Shown here: positions 15,452 through 22,970 of the stretch, piece by piece | How positions within the stretch are numbered: the first letter of the stretch is position 1 | How the letters are laid out: each line of letters begins with the position of its first letter | Origin: Bradyrhizobium genosp. L | GTDB taxonomy: Bacteria; Pseudomonadota; Alphaproteobacteria; Rhizobiales; Xanthobacteraceae | Length of the DNA: 64,000 nt | Assembly: GCF_015624485.1 (NCBI RefSeq) | Contig: NZ_CP061378.1 | Location: forward strand, 2,666,001 to 2,730,000 | Direction: 5' to 3' | Made by a program: the position numbers and the translations under genes | The notes under the pieces: model-generated | What the model was told of the DNA's origin: nothing | Databases searched by the model: none | Seen by the model: the letters and a program-made list of their open reading frames with translations, nothing else

Positions 15452-16045
15452 ATTAGCAACACCCAAGCACCAAACGGCTTCCAGTATTTTGGACGCCTTG
15501 AGGGCGGCTCTCCGACCGCCGGCCTTTCCACGCGCCTCATCGCCAGTTCTGACACTGCTGCCGTTGGCTACGGTGACCCGGTCACGTCGCAGGCAAGCGG
15601 CTATGTGTCGGCGTCGGTGGCTGGCACCACTCAGATCGACGGCATCTTCTACGGCTGCACGTATCTGTCGACCGCGCTAGGGCGCCAGGTTTGGCAGAAC
15701 TACTACGCCGGTTCCGGCGCTGCCGGCGACGTGACTGCGTATATCTGCACTGATCCGGAAGCCCAGTTCATTGTTCAGTCGAACAACACTGCCATCGCCT
15801 TCGCCGACATCGGCGCGAACATCAATTTCGTTGCCGGCACGCCGAACTCCACCACGCAGTTCGCGACGTCCGCAGTTGATCAGTCGACTATTTCGACCAC
15901 CAACACGCTTCCGTTCCGGATCGTCGGCCTGCTTTCGCAGTCGGCGCCTCCCGGCACTGACGGCGCGGACAACACGTCTGCGTTCAATCGCGTGATCGTC
16001 TCAGCCAACAACTGGGATCGCAAGTCCCTTCTGGGCATCTCCTAA
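15452..16045 (+). CDS. Head-associated (decoration/scaffold-like) protein starting at ATT
   Basis: 197 residues if translation starts at ATT 15452. An AAGGAG ribosome site lies 8 bases before it, and the encoded N-terminus (SNTQAPNGFQYFGRLEGGSP, then TRLIASSDTAAVGYGDPVTS) matches the usual start of small capsid-associated phage proteins, which begin MSN-x-QAPFG. The first conventional start (GTG 15605) would remove 51 conserved-looking residues and has no comparable ribosome site. The body is beta-rich and ends just before the capsid gene. A decoration or capsid-stabilising role is inferred from position. Confidence 0.65.
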   Translation: MSNTQAPNGFQYFGRLEGGSPTAGLSTRLIASSDTAAVGYGDPVTSQASGYVSASVAGTTQIDGIFYGCTYLSTALGRQVWQNYYAGSGAAGDVTAYICTDPEAQFIVQSNNTAIAFADIGANINFVAGTPNSTTQFATSAVDQSTISTTNTLPFRIVGLLSQSAPPGTDGADNTSAFNRVIVSANNWDRKSLLGIS

Positions 16046-16059
16046 GGAGGGATTGAATC

Positions 16060-16974
16060 ATGCCTATTGCACTTTCCAGCATCCGCAATCTGCTCCTCCC
16101 TGGTCTCTGGGCCGTTACGGGAAAGTACGATCAGCTTCCAGCCGTCCGCAAGCAGGTCTTCAAAGAGCGCAAGTCCAACATGGCGCTCGAGCAGTCCACC
16201 AGCATGCGCTACATCGCGCAGGCCTACATCAAGCAGGAAGGCGCTCCGACTCAGGCGGACAACGCTTCCGGCCAGCGCTACACCTACAATCAGACTCACA
16301 ACGAGCTGGCGGTTCTGTTCGCCATTACCCGCAAGGCAATCGACGACAACCTGTACAAGACCGAATTTGGTCCTGCTGTCATGGGTCTGAACGAGGCATT
16401 CGATCGCACCAACGAGGCGTTCGCTGCTGATGTGTTCAACAGCGCGACGACCTATCAGAATGCGATCGGCGGCGACGGTGTTGCGCTTCTCTCGACTGCT
16501 CACCCGGTTGACGGTGGAACATTCTCCAACCTCGCGTCTCCGGCCGCGTCGTTGAACGAGACGTCGTTGCTCAACGCGCAGGTTGCGATCAACGCGAACT
16601 TCCGCGACAACGCCAACCAGCGCATGAACGCAAAGCCGCGTAGGCTCGTCATTCCGCCGCAGCTCGAGCCGGTAGCGATCCGTTTGCTCAAAACCGAGCT
16701 GCGTCCTGGCACTGCGAACAACGACGTCAATGCGATCCTGTCGACGCAAGGCGGTATTCCGGACGGCTATCTAGTCTGGAACTACCTTACCTCGCAGTTC
16801 GCTTGGTATCTGCAGACCAACCAGGACGGCCTGGTCTACATGAACCGCGTTCCCTATGAGACGGATATGTCGGTCGAGTTCTCGACGGACAACCTGCTCG
16901 TCAAGGGCTATCAGCGGAATAGCTACTCGTACAACGAACCGCGGGCTCTCTACGGCTCCAACCCGACCTCGTAA
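16060..16974 (+). CDS. Major capsid protein
   Basis: 304 residues behind a strong AAGGAGG site. The pattern LPAVRKQVFKERKSNMALEQ, SGQRYTYNQTHNELAVLFAI, TRKAIDDNLYKTEFG, LLSTAHPVDGGTFSNLAS and ELRPGTANNDVNAI is that of HK97-fold major head proteins in the Mu gpT-like group. It builds the icosahedral shell. No separate head protease is visible nearby, so any processing enzyme must lie outside the window or be absent. Product call is firm, subfamily less so. Confidence 0.85.
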   Translation: MPIALSSIRNLLLPGLWAVTGKYDQLPAVRKQVFKERKSNMALEQSTSMRYIAQAYIKQEGAPTQADNASGQRYTYNQTHNELAVLFAITRKAIDDNLYKTEFGPAVMGLNEAFDRTNEAFAADVFNSATTYQNAIGGDGVALLSTAHPVDGGTFSNLASPAASLNETSLLNAQVAINANFRDNANQRMNAKPRRLVIPPQLEPVAIRLLKTELRPGTANNDVNAILSTQGGIPDGYLVWNYLTSQFAWYLQTNQDGLVYMNRVPYETDMSVEFSTDNLLVKGYQRNSYSYNEPRALYGSNPTS

Positions 16975-16992
16975 CCGGGACGGAGTCATAGC

Positions 16993-17697
16993 ATGACCAA
17001 CATCACGACGACCAACCTGCCGAACGGTATCACCAATGCCGCTCTCAACACGGTCATGTCGAGTTACGGCGCTCCAGATCCGAGCGTGTTCCACTCGTAT
17101 TGGAACGACTTCGACACGTTCGCGTCGGGCGACTGGACCAATACAGCGACTGGATCGGTCACGAATGCGATCGTTGCCGGAAACGGCGGCATTCTCTCGC
17201 TTGGTAACTCTGCTGCCAACAATGATCTGGATTCACTTCAGCTCAAGGCGGCGACTTTTGCGATTGTCGCGGGATACAAAGCCTGGTTCAAGTGCAGGCT
17301 GAATATCTCGAACGCGACGAATGCCGCGCTGACCATCGGCATGATTCAGACGACGACTACGCCGCTCACCGTTACGGACGGCTTGTGGTTCTCGAAGGCT
17401 GCGGCCACCACGGCAATGAATTTCAATATTGCCAAGTCGTCCACGACAACGACGCTCTCGTCTGTCGCCACACTGGCCAACACCACCTATCTCAACATCG
17501 GTTGGCACTACGACGGCGGATCGACAGTCTCGGTCTACGTCAACAATGCAAGGGTTGCCGGCACGTCGGTTCTGACCAATCTGCCGACTGCAAACCTGAA
17601 CCTCACTCTTGCCGTCGCCAATGGCACCGCTGCTGCAAACACATTGCTCATTGACTACGTGGGCATGTTCAACGAGCGCGACTCCGCCTCCCTCTAA
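16993..17697 (+). CDS. Putative virion decoration protein, beta-rich
   Basis: 234 residues with a CGGAG ribosome site. After a flexible N-terminus the body is a beta sandwich-like sequence rich in Thr, Ser, Asn and Ala (FHSYWNDFDTFASGDWTN, YKAWFKCRLNISNATNAA, TYLNIGWHYDGGSTVSVYVN) resembling concanavalin/LamG-type lectin folds. It may coat the capsid or bind carbohydrate. The function is inferred from fold-like features and its position behind the capsid gene. Confidence 0.6.
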   Translation: MTNITTTNLPNGITNAALNTVMSSYGAPDPSVFHSYWNDFDTFASGDWTNTATGSVTNAIVAGNGGILSLGNSAANNDLDSLQLKAATFAIVAGYKAWFKCRLNISNATNAALTIGMIQTTTTPLTVTDGLWFSKAAATTAMNFNIAKSSTTTTLSSVATLANTTYLNIGWHYDGGSTVSVYVNNARVAGTSVLTNLPTANLNLTLAVANGTAAANTLLIDYVGMFNERDSASL

Positions 17698-17708
17698 GGA
17701 TTCTGAAA

Positions 17709-17969
17709 ATGAAGCACCGTCACCACATGAAGAAGGCCAAGGGCGGCGAAGTCTACTCCGGCGCCGGCTCCAACGTCGTCAAGGAAGCCATGGAAAAGAA
17801 GCATGGCGGCCGAGTGAAAAAGGAAGTTGAGAAGCCCGAAGGCGGCAAGTCCAAGATGCGCATGGACAAGCGTCCGCGTCGCGCGTCTGGCGGTCGTGTC
17901 GGCTCCGATAAGTCGCCGTTTTCGAGTGCCGCAAAGCCGGGCCAGAACACCGAGGCGGCCAAGCCGTAA
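17709..17969 (+). CDS. Small basic protein with four GG motifs
   Basis: 86 residues, strongly positive. KAKGGEVYSG, KKHGGRVKKE, KPEGGKSKMR and RASGGRVGSD repeat the motif basic-x-x-GG-x-V seen in the proteins at 3794, 5199 and 8228. The C-terminus (SPFSSAAKPGQNTEAAKP) is unstructured. It starts behind AAGGA and its last base is the first of the next start codon. A packaged DNA-binding or assembly role is plausible. Confidence 0.6.
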   Translation: MKHRHHMKKAKGGEVYSGAGSNVVKEAMEKKHGGRVKKEVEKPEGGKSKMRMDKRPRRASGGRVGSDKSPFSSAAKPGQNTEAAKP

Positions 17970-18166
17970 TGGCTAAGCTGACGACTAAAGAGCGAAGCGC
18001 ATTGCCAGACAGCGCCTTCGCTGGACCTGATCGGTCCTATCCGATCGAAAATCGAAGTCACGCGCAAAATGCGTTGGCTCGGGTCAGTCAGCACGGCACG
18101 AAAGAGTTGAAAGAGCGTGTGACCAGAGCGGTGCACCGCAAGTACCCGGACATGGGCGGAAAGTAA
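17969..18166 (+). CDS. Small conserved phage protein (DUF6582-like)
   Basis: 65 residues. The pattern LPDSAFAGPDRSYPIENRSH followed by AQNALARVSQ, then ERVTRAVHRKYPDM recurs in many phage and prophage proteins, often at the C-terminus of larger capsid-region proteins; I recall it as the DUF6582 type. Function unknown. Translationally coupled to the preceding gene (TAATGG overlap). Confidence 0.65.
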   Translation: MAKLTTKERSALPDSAFAGPDRSYPIENRSHAQNALARVSQHGTKELKERVTRAVHRKYPDMGGK

Positions 18167-18175
18167 TCGGCCAAC

Positions 18176-18460
18176 ATGGCGGCTCCAGACTATGCATACT
18201 TCAGCAGCATTTCCGCCACGCCAGCTAAGTTCGAACTGAGCGGCGGGGCTTACGGCGTTACGGTTCATGCTGGCACCTGGGGCACTGCAACACTGCAGCG
18301 TCAGTTGCCTGATGGCTCTACGCTTGTGACGGTTCTGTCCGCATTCAGTGCTGATGGCTACCAAGAGATCCATCTTCCCGGCGGGATCTATCAGCTCACA
18401 TTGTCTGGTGTCTCTGGTCTGGTAGGAGAGGTGGCCCTCATCGCATCAGGCATTTACTGA
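18176..18460 (+). CDS. Small beta-rich virion protein
   Basis: 94 residues. Regular alternation (KFELSGGAYGVTVHAGTWGT, ATLQRQLPDGSTLVTVL, YQEIHLPGGIYQLTLSGV) suggests a small beta-sandwich as in head or tail decoration proteins. The tailspike start overlaps its stop codon. Confidence 0.6.
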   Translation: MAAPDYAYFSSISATPAKFELSGGAYGVTVHAGTWGTATLQRQLPDGSTLVTVLSAFSADGYQEIHLPGGIYQLTLSGVSGLVGEVALIASGIY

Positions 18461-20448
18461 TGCGCCGGTCGCGCCTCATCACTCTCCTTGGGGGAGCTCG
18501 CACGCCGTCCTGGCTACCGGCGGGATTCGCCGGAGCTCTGAACTTCCAGACCCAGCAAGCTTATGTCGTCGGTCAGGGATACATCCCTTTCAGCCCACTG
18601 CTCACGACCGCGCGCACGACGCCTGAGCTTGTCACCGACTACAATGGCAACGTCACCGTCGTAGGTAATAATACCGCAGCGATTTCAAATGCTGGCCTTC
18701 AAATCTATGGTGCAACGACGAACGTTGTTCTTTGGAACAACGATGGCACCAACGCCGCGTGGACGAAAACCAACTGCACGGCGGCTCTTGACCAGCCTGC
18801 GGTCACCAGCGACCAAACACCGAATACGACCACGAGCCTGACGGCAACCGGGGCCAATGCGACGTGCCTGCAGTCGATCACGCTGGCTTCCTCGGCGCGC
18901 TTCCATACAGCCTACGTGAAGCGCCTGGTCGGCTCTGGCGAGATCGACATGACGATGGACGGCGGGACCACATGGTGGGCCGTGACGCCGTATCTCAACT
19001 CGAGCGGCTATACCCGTCTTTCAATCCCCGGCAAGACGCTCGCCAATCCGCAGGTCGGCTTTCGGATCGTCACAAACGGCGACAAGATCGCCTTCGGTCT
19101 CGTCCAGAACGAGAACCATAATTTCCCGTCGCCCGCCATCCCGACGACCAGTGTGGCCGTCACCCGTAACCAGGATGTCATCACGGGAACGGCGGCGCTC
19201 AGGGCGCTGATTTCTCCGACGACGGGCACCATCTACGAGGCCTATGGGACGACCTACGCGCCACCCGCCGGGATTTGGTCTCTCTCGGACGGCACGACGA
19301 GCAATCGAATGGATGTTCGTTCGAATCAGACGGGGCTGGCGGGTTCGTTCATCACGGTCGGTGGCGTCCAGCAGTCCGGCATCAATGTCGGCTCTCAAGG
19401 CTCGCCGGGCTCGATTGCTGCGGCTGTGATGTCCTATACAACCGGATCGCAACAACTCGCGGTCAACGGGGCGCTTGCAACACCGGGAACGCCAGGCTCG
19501 ATTTTTGCGTCGCCGACCACGATGCATTTCGGTCAGCTCGCAGGTAACACCAATCCGCTTCAGAACAATCTTCTTGTCTTTGCATGGTCGGCCTCGGCTT
19601 TAGGCGGTGCCGCCGCTCAAGCATTGAGCGCGCAGTCTTACTTCTCACTGCCGGCAAACACGATCTTCTGCTGGGGCGACAGCCTCACCGCAGGAACGGA
19701 AGACGGCACCAACATTACCTATCCGAACGTGCTCTCGACGCTGTATGCGCCCGCGCGGCTCACGGAGAACATGGGGGTCGGCGGTCAGACCAGCACGCAG
19801 ATTGCGGCGCGTTTTCTAGCGGCACCGTTCACGTGGAACTATAACTCGGTGCTCTGGCTCGGCCGCAACAACTCGAGCCAGGGGGCGACAGTTCAAGCGG
19901 ACATCGCCTCAATGGTGGCTAAGCTTGGCCTGAGTCGGTCGCTGGTGCTCTCGGTGCTCAACGGAGAGGGCGAGGGCACGGGGACCGGGGTTCTTACGAA
20001 CATCTTGGCCCTAAATTCTGCGCTCTCGTCGACTTACAATTCTCGGTATGCCGATGTTCGCAGCATGTTGGCAACGGCGGTCAATCCGCTTGATCCGACT
20101 AATGCTGTGGACGTTATCGATCGCGCCAATAATATCCCGATCTTTACCTACCGCGCGGTCGACGTTACCGGCACAATCACGACTGCCGTCGTCGCCCCCA
20201 CCGACACGTCCTTCTCTGTCTCGGTGTCGGGGCTCGCCGCCAATTTCATCCTCGCGGTCGGCAGCGAATATATCTACGTCAACGCAGTGTCGGGAACGAA
20301 CGTGACGAGTTGCATCCGCGGCTACGCCGGGACGACTGCGGGGGCCTATGCGACGGGTCAGGCCTTCGCCGGCACCGACAACATCCATCTCAGCGCAGCC
20401 GGCTACGCCCTGGTGGCGCAATGGGTGGCGGCTGCTGCGGGTTATTGA
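18460..20448 (+). CDS. Tailspike with SGNH-hydrolase (esterase) domain
   Basis: 662 residues. Residues 1-395 are beta-rich, including WTKTNCTAALDQPAVTSD and other repeats seen in phage carbohydrate-binding spikes. From 403 on an SGNH hydrolase appears: block I FCWGDSLTAGT (Ser408), block II MGVGGQTS, block III WLGRNNSS and block V DNIHLS (Asp640, His643). A segment of roughly 75-80 residues (about 562-639) separates the body of the enzyme from block V and reads like an inserted beta domain (DVTGTITTAVVAPTDTSFSV, LAVGSEYIYVNAVSGTN). The enzyme would remove acetyl groups from host surface polysaccharide. Last gene of the rightward set; it converges with the leftward operon and overlaps its final gene by 59 bp. 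Confidence 0.75.
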   Translation: MRRSRLITLLGGARTPSWLPAGFAGALNFQTQQAYVVGQGYIPFSPLLTTARTTPELVTDYNGNVTVVGNNTAAISNAGLQIYGATTNVVLWNNDGTNAAWTKTNCTAALDQPAVTSDQTPNTTTSLTATGANATCLQSITLASSARFHTAYVKRLVGSGEIDMTMDGGTTWWAVTPYLNSSGYTRLSIPGKTLANPQVGFRIVTNGDKIAFGLVQNENHNFPSPAIPTTSVAVTRNQDVITGTAALRALISPTTGTIYEAYGTTYAPPAGIWSLSDGTTSNRMDVRSNQTGLAGSFITVGGVQQSGINVGSQGSPGSIAAAVMSYTTGSQQLAVNGALATPGTPGSIFASPTTMHFGQLAGNTNPLQNNLLVFAWSASALGGAAAQALSAQSYFSLPANTIFCWGDSLTAGTEDGTNITYPNVLSTLYAPARLTENMGVGGQTSTQIAARFLAAPFTWNYNSVLWLGRNNSSQGATVQADIASMVAKLGLSRSLVLSVLNGEGEGTGTGVLTNILALNSALSSTYNSRYADVRSMLATAVNPLDPTNAVDVIDRANNIPIFTYRAVDVTGTITTAVVAPTDTSFSVSVSGLAANFILAVGSEYIYVNAVSGTNVTSCIRGYAGTTAGAYATGQAFAGTDNIHLSAAGYALVAQWVAAAAGY

Positions 20449-20590
20449 GGTCGGTATCCTCCGCGAACGCCACGCCCTCCGGATCATGCACATCAAGCCA
20501 AGCCTGCGCTTCGTCCTCGGTCTCGAACCGCTTGAAGCGTTCGGGATCGTCCGGGGCTTTGGAGGTGTCTTCGTAGACCCTGACTTTCAT
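20390..20590 (-). CDS. Small acidic phage protein, unknown
   Basis: 66 residues, with a GGAG site about 12 bases before ATG. MKVRVYEDTSKAPDDPERFK and RFETEDEAQAWLDVHDPEGV look like a small alpha/beta protein. Last gene of the leftward operon; its 3' end runs into the tailspike gene on the other strand, so the last 19 residues (PPPIAPPGRSRLR end) overlap that coding region. No family recognised. Confidence 0.55.
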   Translation of the reverse strand: MKVRVYEDTSKAPDDPERFKRFETEDEAQAWLDVHDPEGVAFAEDTDLNNPQQPPPIAPPGRSRLR

Positions 20591-20614
20591 CGGATGATCT
20601 CCGGAAAATGCGAA

Positions 20615-20640
20615 GCCCTCCCGCCCGAAGGCGAGAGGGC
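20615..20640 (-). other. Stable hairpin between two leftward phage genes
   Basis: Read on the minus strand, GCCCTC-x-CGCC-TTCG-GGCG-x-GAGGGC forms a 10-bp stem with one mismatch closed by a UUCG-type loop. It is followed by only a broken T stretch (TTCGCATTTT), so it may attenuate or protect mRNA more than terminate it. Confidence 0.5.
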
Positions 20641-20646
20641 CTATGG

Positions 20647-20904
20647 TTAGCCCACATTGAGGCGCTTGTTAGTTTCCTTGACGTAGGCATCTGGGTCGTC
20701 CTGGCCGCCGCGATCGATCCACCTCTCGTACTCTTCTCCCATCGCTGGCTTGCCGTCACGTCCATGGAAGCGGACGAGATAACGTTCTTCGCCGGGCGAG
20801 TCGGTGGGCTTGAGTACGGTCGCGCGGCCTTCGAATATCAGCCCCTTGTTCACCGACATCTGAAACACATTAACGACGTCGCCCTTCTTGTGAAGATGCT
20901 TCAC
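20647..20904 (-). CDS. Small phage protein, SH3-like, unknown function
   Basis: 85 residues from GTG at 20904 with GGAGA about 9 bases upstream. KKGDVVNVFQMSVNKGLIFE, GRATVLKPTDSPGEERYLVR, FHGRDGKP and ERWIDRGGQ resemble small SH3-like barrel proteins of phages. Upstream, 20905-21142 contains no gene that I can support and may hold an internal promoter, though I see no convincing -35/-10 pair. Confidence 0.6.
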   Translation of the reverse strand: MKHLHKKGDVVNVFQMSVNKGLIFEGRATVLKPTDSPGEERYLVRFHGRDGKPAMGEEYERWIDRGGQDDPDAYVKETNKRLNVG

Positions 20905-21142
20905 GATAGTTCTCCATTTTCAAACAGCCCGCACTTCCCGAGTGCGTGAGAACATCGTAGCAAATCGACTTTCGCCAACTTGGCAGTTTCAGCCGTTTCG
21001 GCTCTGTGATGTCCTTTGAAAATAGGGGTTGCGTGCATTTCCGAAAATCAGTTGACGCGGCAAAAATAGAGGCGGCGCGCATGATTGCGCGAGGTCACAC
21101 TCGGATTTGGCGCCACTGTACCCTGCAACAATTTGTGAATCA

Positions 21143-21424
21143 TCATCGGATGATCCTATAGCCTTTGACCGCCTTCTTTCTCGGCGCCCGCGGCTCCTCC
21201 GGCTGCCCGTGGTTGATCGCCCTCAGCATGAACATCCACGCAAACAGCACCCATCCTTGCTCTCGTTCTGCGGCCTTGATCAGGTGCTCTACGGCGTCCT
21301 GCCAGTGGGGTTGCTGCTGCTGGGCCTTGGGTAGCGAGAGGATGTGGTCGGCGGCCTCCTGGAGCGTCCTGAGCGTCTTGCCGGGCAGTTCGATCGGGTC
21401 GGTGAACTCGCGGGACCAGGTCAT
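21143..21424 (-). CDS. Phage copy of a Bradyrhizobium small helical protein family
   Basis: 93 residues; ATG overlaps the previous stop by 4 bp. TWSREFTDPIELPGKTLRTL, QEAADHILSLPKAQ, HWQDAVEHLIKAAEREQGWV and FMLRAINHG align along their length with the chromosomal protein encoded at 48491-48724. The family is common and uncharacterised in Bradyrhizobium. The phage copy has a basic C-terminal extension (EEPRAPRKKAVKGYRIIR). Likely acquired from a host. Confidence 0.7.
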   Translation of the reverse strand: MTWSREFTDPIELPGKTLRTLQEAADHILSLPKAQQQQPHWQDAVEHLIKAAEREQGWVLFAWMFMLRAINHGQPEEPRAPRKKAVKGYRIIR

Positions 21425-21666
21425 CCACGCACCGGCCCCCATTTCTGCCTCGGGAAGTCCGGCCGGATATCGGCACCGCGGCGGTGACATTCCTTGCACG
21501 TGAACCTGGGCTCGAGATCGGACAGCCGGACGTCATCCGGCCATTGGTCCACCTCTGCCGGCGCCAGCTCGACGGAATGGCTACACCTGTGGTCCGAGCA
21601 ATAGACCAGCAGGCCGCGCACGCCCGATTGCCGCATTTCCCCGAGGGTGATCTTTTGTTCCGCCAT
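21421..21666 (-). CDS. Small zinc-ribbon-like protein
   Basis: 81 residues. GVRGLLVYCSDHRCSHSVEL, WPDDVRLSDLEPRFTCKECH and RRGADIRPDFP form a conserved rhizobial protein with cysteines in C-x5-C and C-x2-C spacing plus His, suggesting zinc binding. Common on rhizobial chromosomes and prophages, function unknown. The 157 bp upstream (21667-21823) shows no supportable gene. Confidence 0.7.
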   Translation of the reverse strand: MAEQKITLGEMRQSGVRGLLVYCSDHRCSHSVELAPAEVDQWPDDVRLSDLEPRFTCKECHRRGADIRPDFPRQKWGPVRG

Positions 21667-21823
21667 CCCCGCAGGCTATCAGGCCGCGGGCGGCGTGAGG
21701 AGCCTGTGTGGGCGGCTTGTTTCCGGTGCCGCCGCCCCGAGCACCTGACAAATCGTCTTGGTCAGTAAACCAAAGGGAGAAACCTGACGGCCGACGATCC
21801 GGAACTGGTGATGGCGCGCCCCC

Positions 21824-22027
21824 TCAGGGAGAGCGTGGAGGGGATGGTAACTCGTCTTTTGAGTAGGGTCCTTTATCGACTTGCGTCCTCGTGAGCCTGC
21901 ATCCGTCTCCACACCTTCGACCATCCGCAGTCCGATCGAAGCGCCCCCCGCAAACTTCGCAGACCTGATTGACTCTGGCTAATCCTCGTGCTCGCCGTAT
22001 CTCGGTAGGCGTCCTGTTGTCTGCCAT
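21824..22027 (-). CDS. Small Cys-rich phage protein
   Basis: 67 residues preceded by a strong GGAGGGGG site. ARVNQVCEVCGGRFDRTADG, then RRCGDGCRLTRTQVD give four cysteines in C-x2-C and C-x3-C pairs, probably a zinc knuckle. No family recognised. Confidence 0.55.
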   Translation of the reverse strand: MADNRTPTEIRRARGLARVNQVCEVCGGRFDRTADGRRCGDGCRLTRTQVDKGPYSKDELPSPPRSP

Positions 22028-22044
22028 GCCCCCTCCATCTTGGC

Positions 22045-22335
22045 TTAGGACTGTTGTAGTTCTTCGCAGGATCGAACGCGTGCGCGGTGAGGCGAGATCG
22101 ATCTATATGATCCGTCATGTGCGATATAGCGGCAACCGGCTCCAGGTCGAGCCAGACAATAGGGGCACTGTACTTTGAAATATTCGCTGTTCTTTGTCGG
22201 CGTTGGCGGCTTGGTAATGGCCGCCAACGCGGCTCGCGCGACATCGCGCTCAGCCTCGCCTATGGCTGTATTTAGCCCCAGCTTTGCTACAATAGCCATC
22301 GCGACGCGATTTATCGTTGCAAGGTCGTAGATCAT
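22045..22335 (-). CDS. Phage protein with C-terminal zinc-finger motif
   Basis: 96 residues from ATG at 22335 (GGGAG about 9 bases upstream). The N-terminal half is helical (TINRVAMAIVAKLGLNTAIG). The C-terminal half carries VQCPYCLARPGAGCRYIAHD, then SPHRARV, a CxxC-PGxxC-HxxR pattern frequent in small phage DNA-metabolism proteins and likely to bind zinc. Confidence 0.65.
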   Translation of the reverse strand: MIYDLATINRVAMAIVAKLGLNTAIGEAERDVARAALAAITKPPTPTKNSEYFKVQCPYCLARPGAGCRYIAHDGSYRSISPHRARVRSCEELQQS

Positions 22336-22361
22336 TCCGCACTCCCTGCTCACCAAAGTCG

Positions 22362-22535
22362 TTAGGGGTTGCTCGCTCTAATTTTCTTCGGAATTGGCGG
22401 CTGGCCTGATTTAAGGCCGAGTCTATATGTCCTAGCTTGGACGGAACCTCGCGGCCAACCGACGTGGGGCCGATTGCCCCAATAAGCCTCGAGGGCTGCG
22501 ACGCACATCTTTTCTGTGATCGGTATGTTGTCCAC
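22362..22535 (-). CDS. Very small basic phage protein (GTG start)
   Basis: 57 residues behind a strong GAGGAGG site 8 bases before GTG. It reads DNIPITEKMCVAALEAYWGN, RPHVGWPRGSVQARTYRLGL, KSGQPPIPKKIRASNP. Ribosome site and spacing to its neighbours (18 bases after one gene, 26 before the next) support it as real. Function unknown. Confidence 0.55.
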   Translation of the reverse strand: MDNIPITEKMCVAALEAYWGNRPHVGWPRGSVQARTYRLGLKSGQPPIPKKIRASNP

Positions 22536-22553
22536 GTCGCGCCTCCTCGGGTT

Positions 22554-22727
22554 CTACTGAAGTACGCTGCGGGTCTTGACGCCGGGACCCATAAGCAGTT
22601 CGCCGTTGTCGTCGTGATATTCCCACCACAGGGTTTCCAGCCGATCGAGATCGCTTCTCTTCCAGCCGATCTGCAGACAGTAGGCGAGCCAGCGGGCGCA
22701 GGCCATGATCGCTTTCTTCTTCGGCAT
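22554..22727 (-). CDS. Very small phage protein with WWEYHDDNG motif
   Basis: 57 residues, ATG directly abutting the previous stop (GATTGAATG). KKKAIMACARWLAYCLQIGW, KRSDLDRLETLWWEYHDDNG is a pattern shared by many small early proteins of alphaproteobacterial phages. Function unknown. Confidence 0.6.
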   Translation of the reverse strand: MPKKKAIMACARWLAYCLQIGWKRSDLDRLETLWWEYHDDNGELLMGPGVKTRSVLQ

Positions 22728-22970
22728 TCAATCCCCCTCCCGCGAGTTTCCCACAGGACTGGCCGGCCGCTGCACCAGATCGAGAAGCCGTTCTATCTTC
22801 CTCGAAACGGAAACCCATTCGGACGCCGGTATGCGCCAGACGTCCTCAAACGAGATGGTGGGCTCCGATTCCTCGGTTTCCTGTTCGATTGTGACCGTCA
22901 CCTTGAAGCCGCTGCCGTCGCTGTACGGAGCGAAGCCGGACTTCGAATAGAAGAACTTTTCGTCACCCAT
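22728..22970 (-). CDS. Small phage protein, unknown
   Basis: 80 residues. GDEKFFYSKSGFAPYSDGSG, FKVTVTIEQETEESEPTISF, EDVWRIPASEWVSVSRKIER suggest a two-strand plus helix fold. Overlaps its upstream neighbour by 8 bp and abuts the downstream one. Confidence 0.6.
   Translation of the reverse strand: MGDEKFFYSKSGFAPYSDGSGFKVTVTIEQETEESEPTISFEDVWRIPASEWVSVSRKIERLLDLVQRPASPVGNSREGD

Noticed and set aside
18460..18520. Tailspike N-terminus resembling a Tat-type leader (MRRSRLITLLGGA)
   Set aside because: Similar to the RRxFIxLLGGA leaders of rhizobial binding proteins, but a tailspike is cytosolic before assembly and the hydrophobic stretch is not continued; most likely coincidence.
21679..21924. 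81-residue minus-strand frame in the phage operon
   Set aside because: It overlaps the better supported Cys-rich gene at 21824 in another frame and has no ribosome site.
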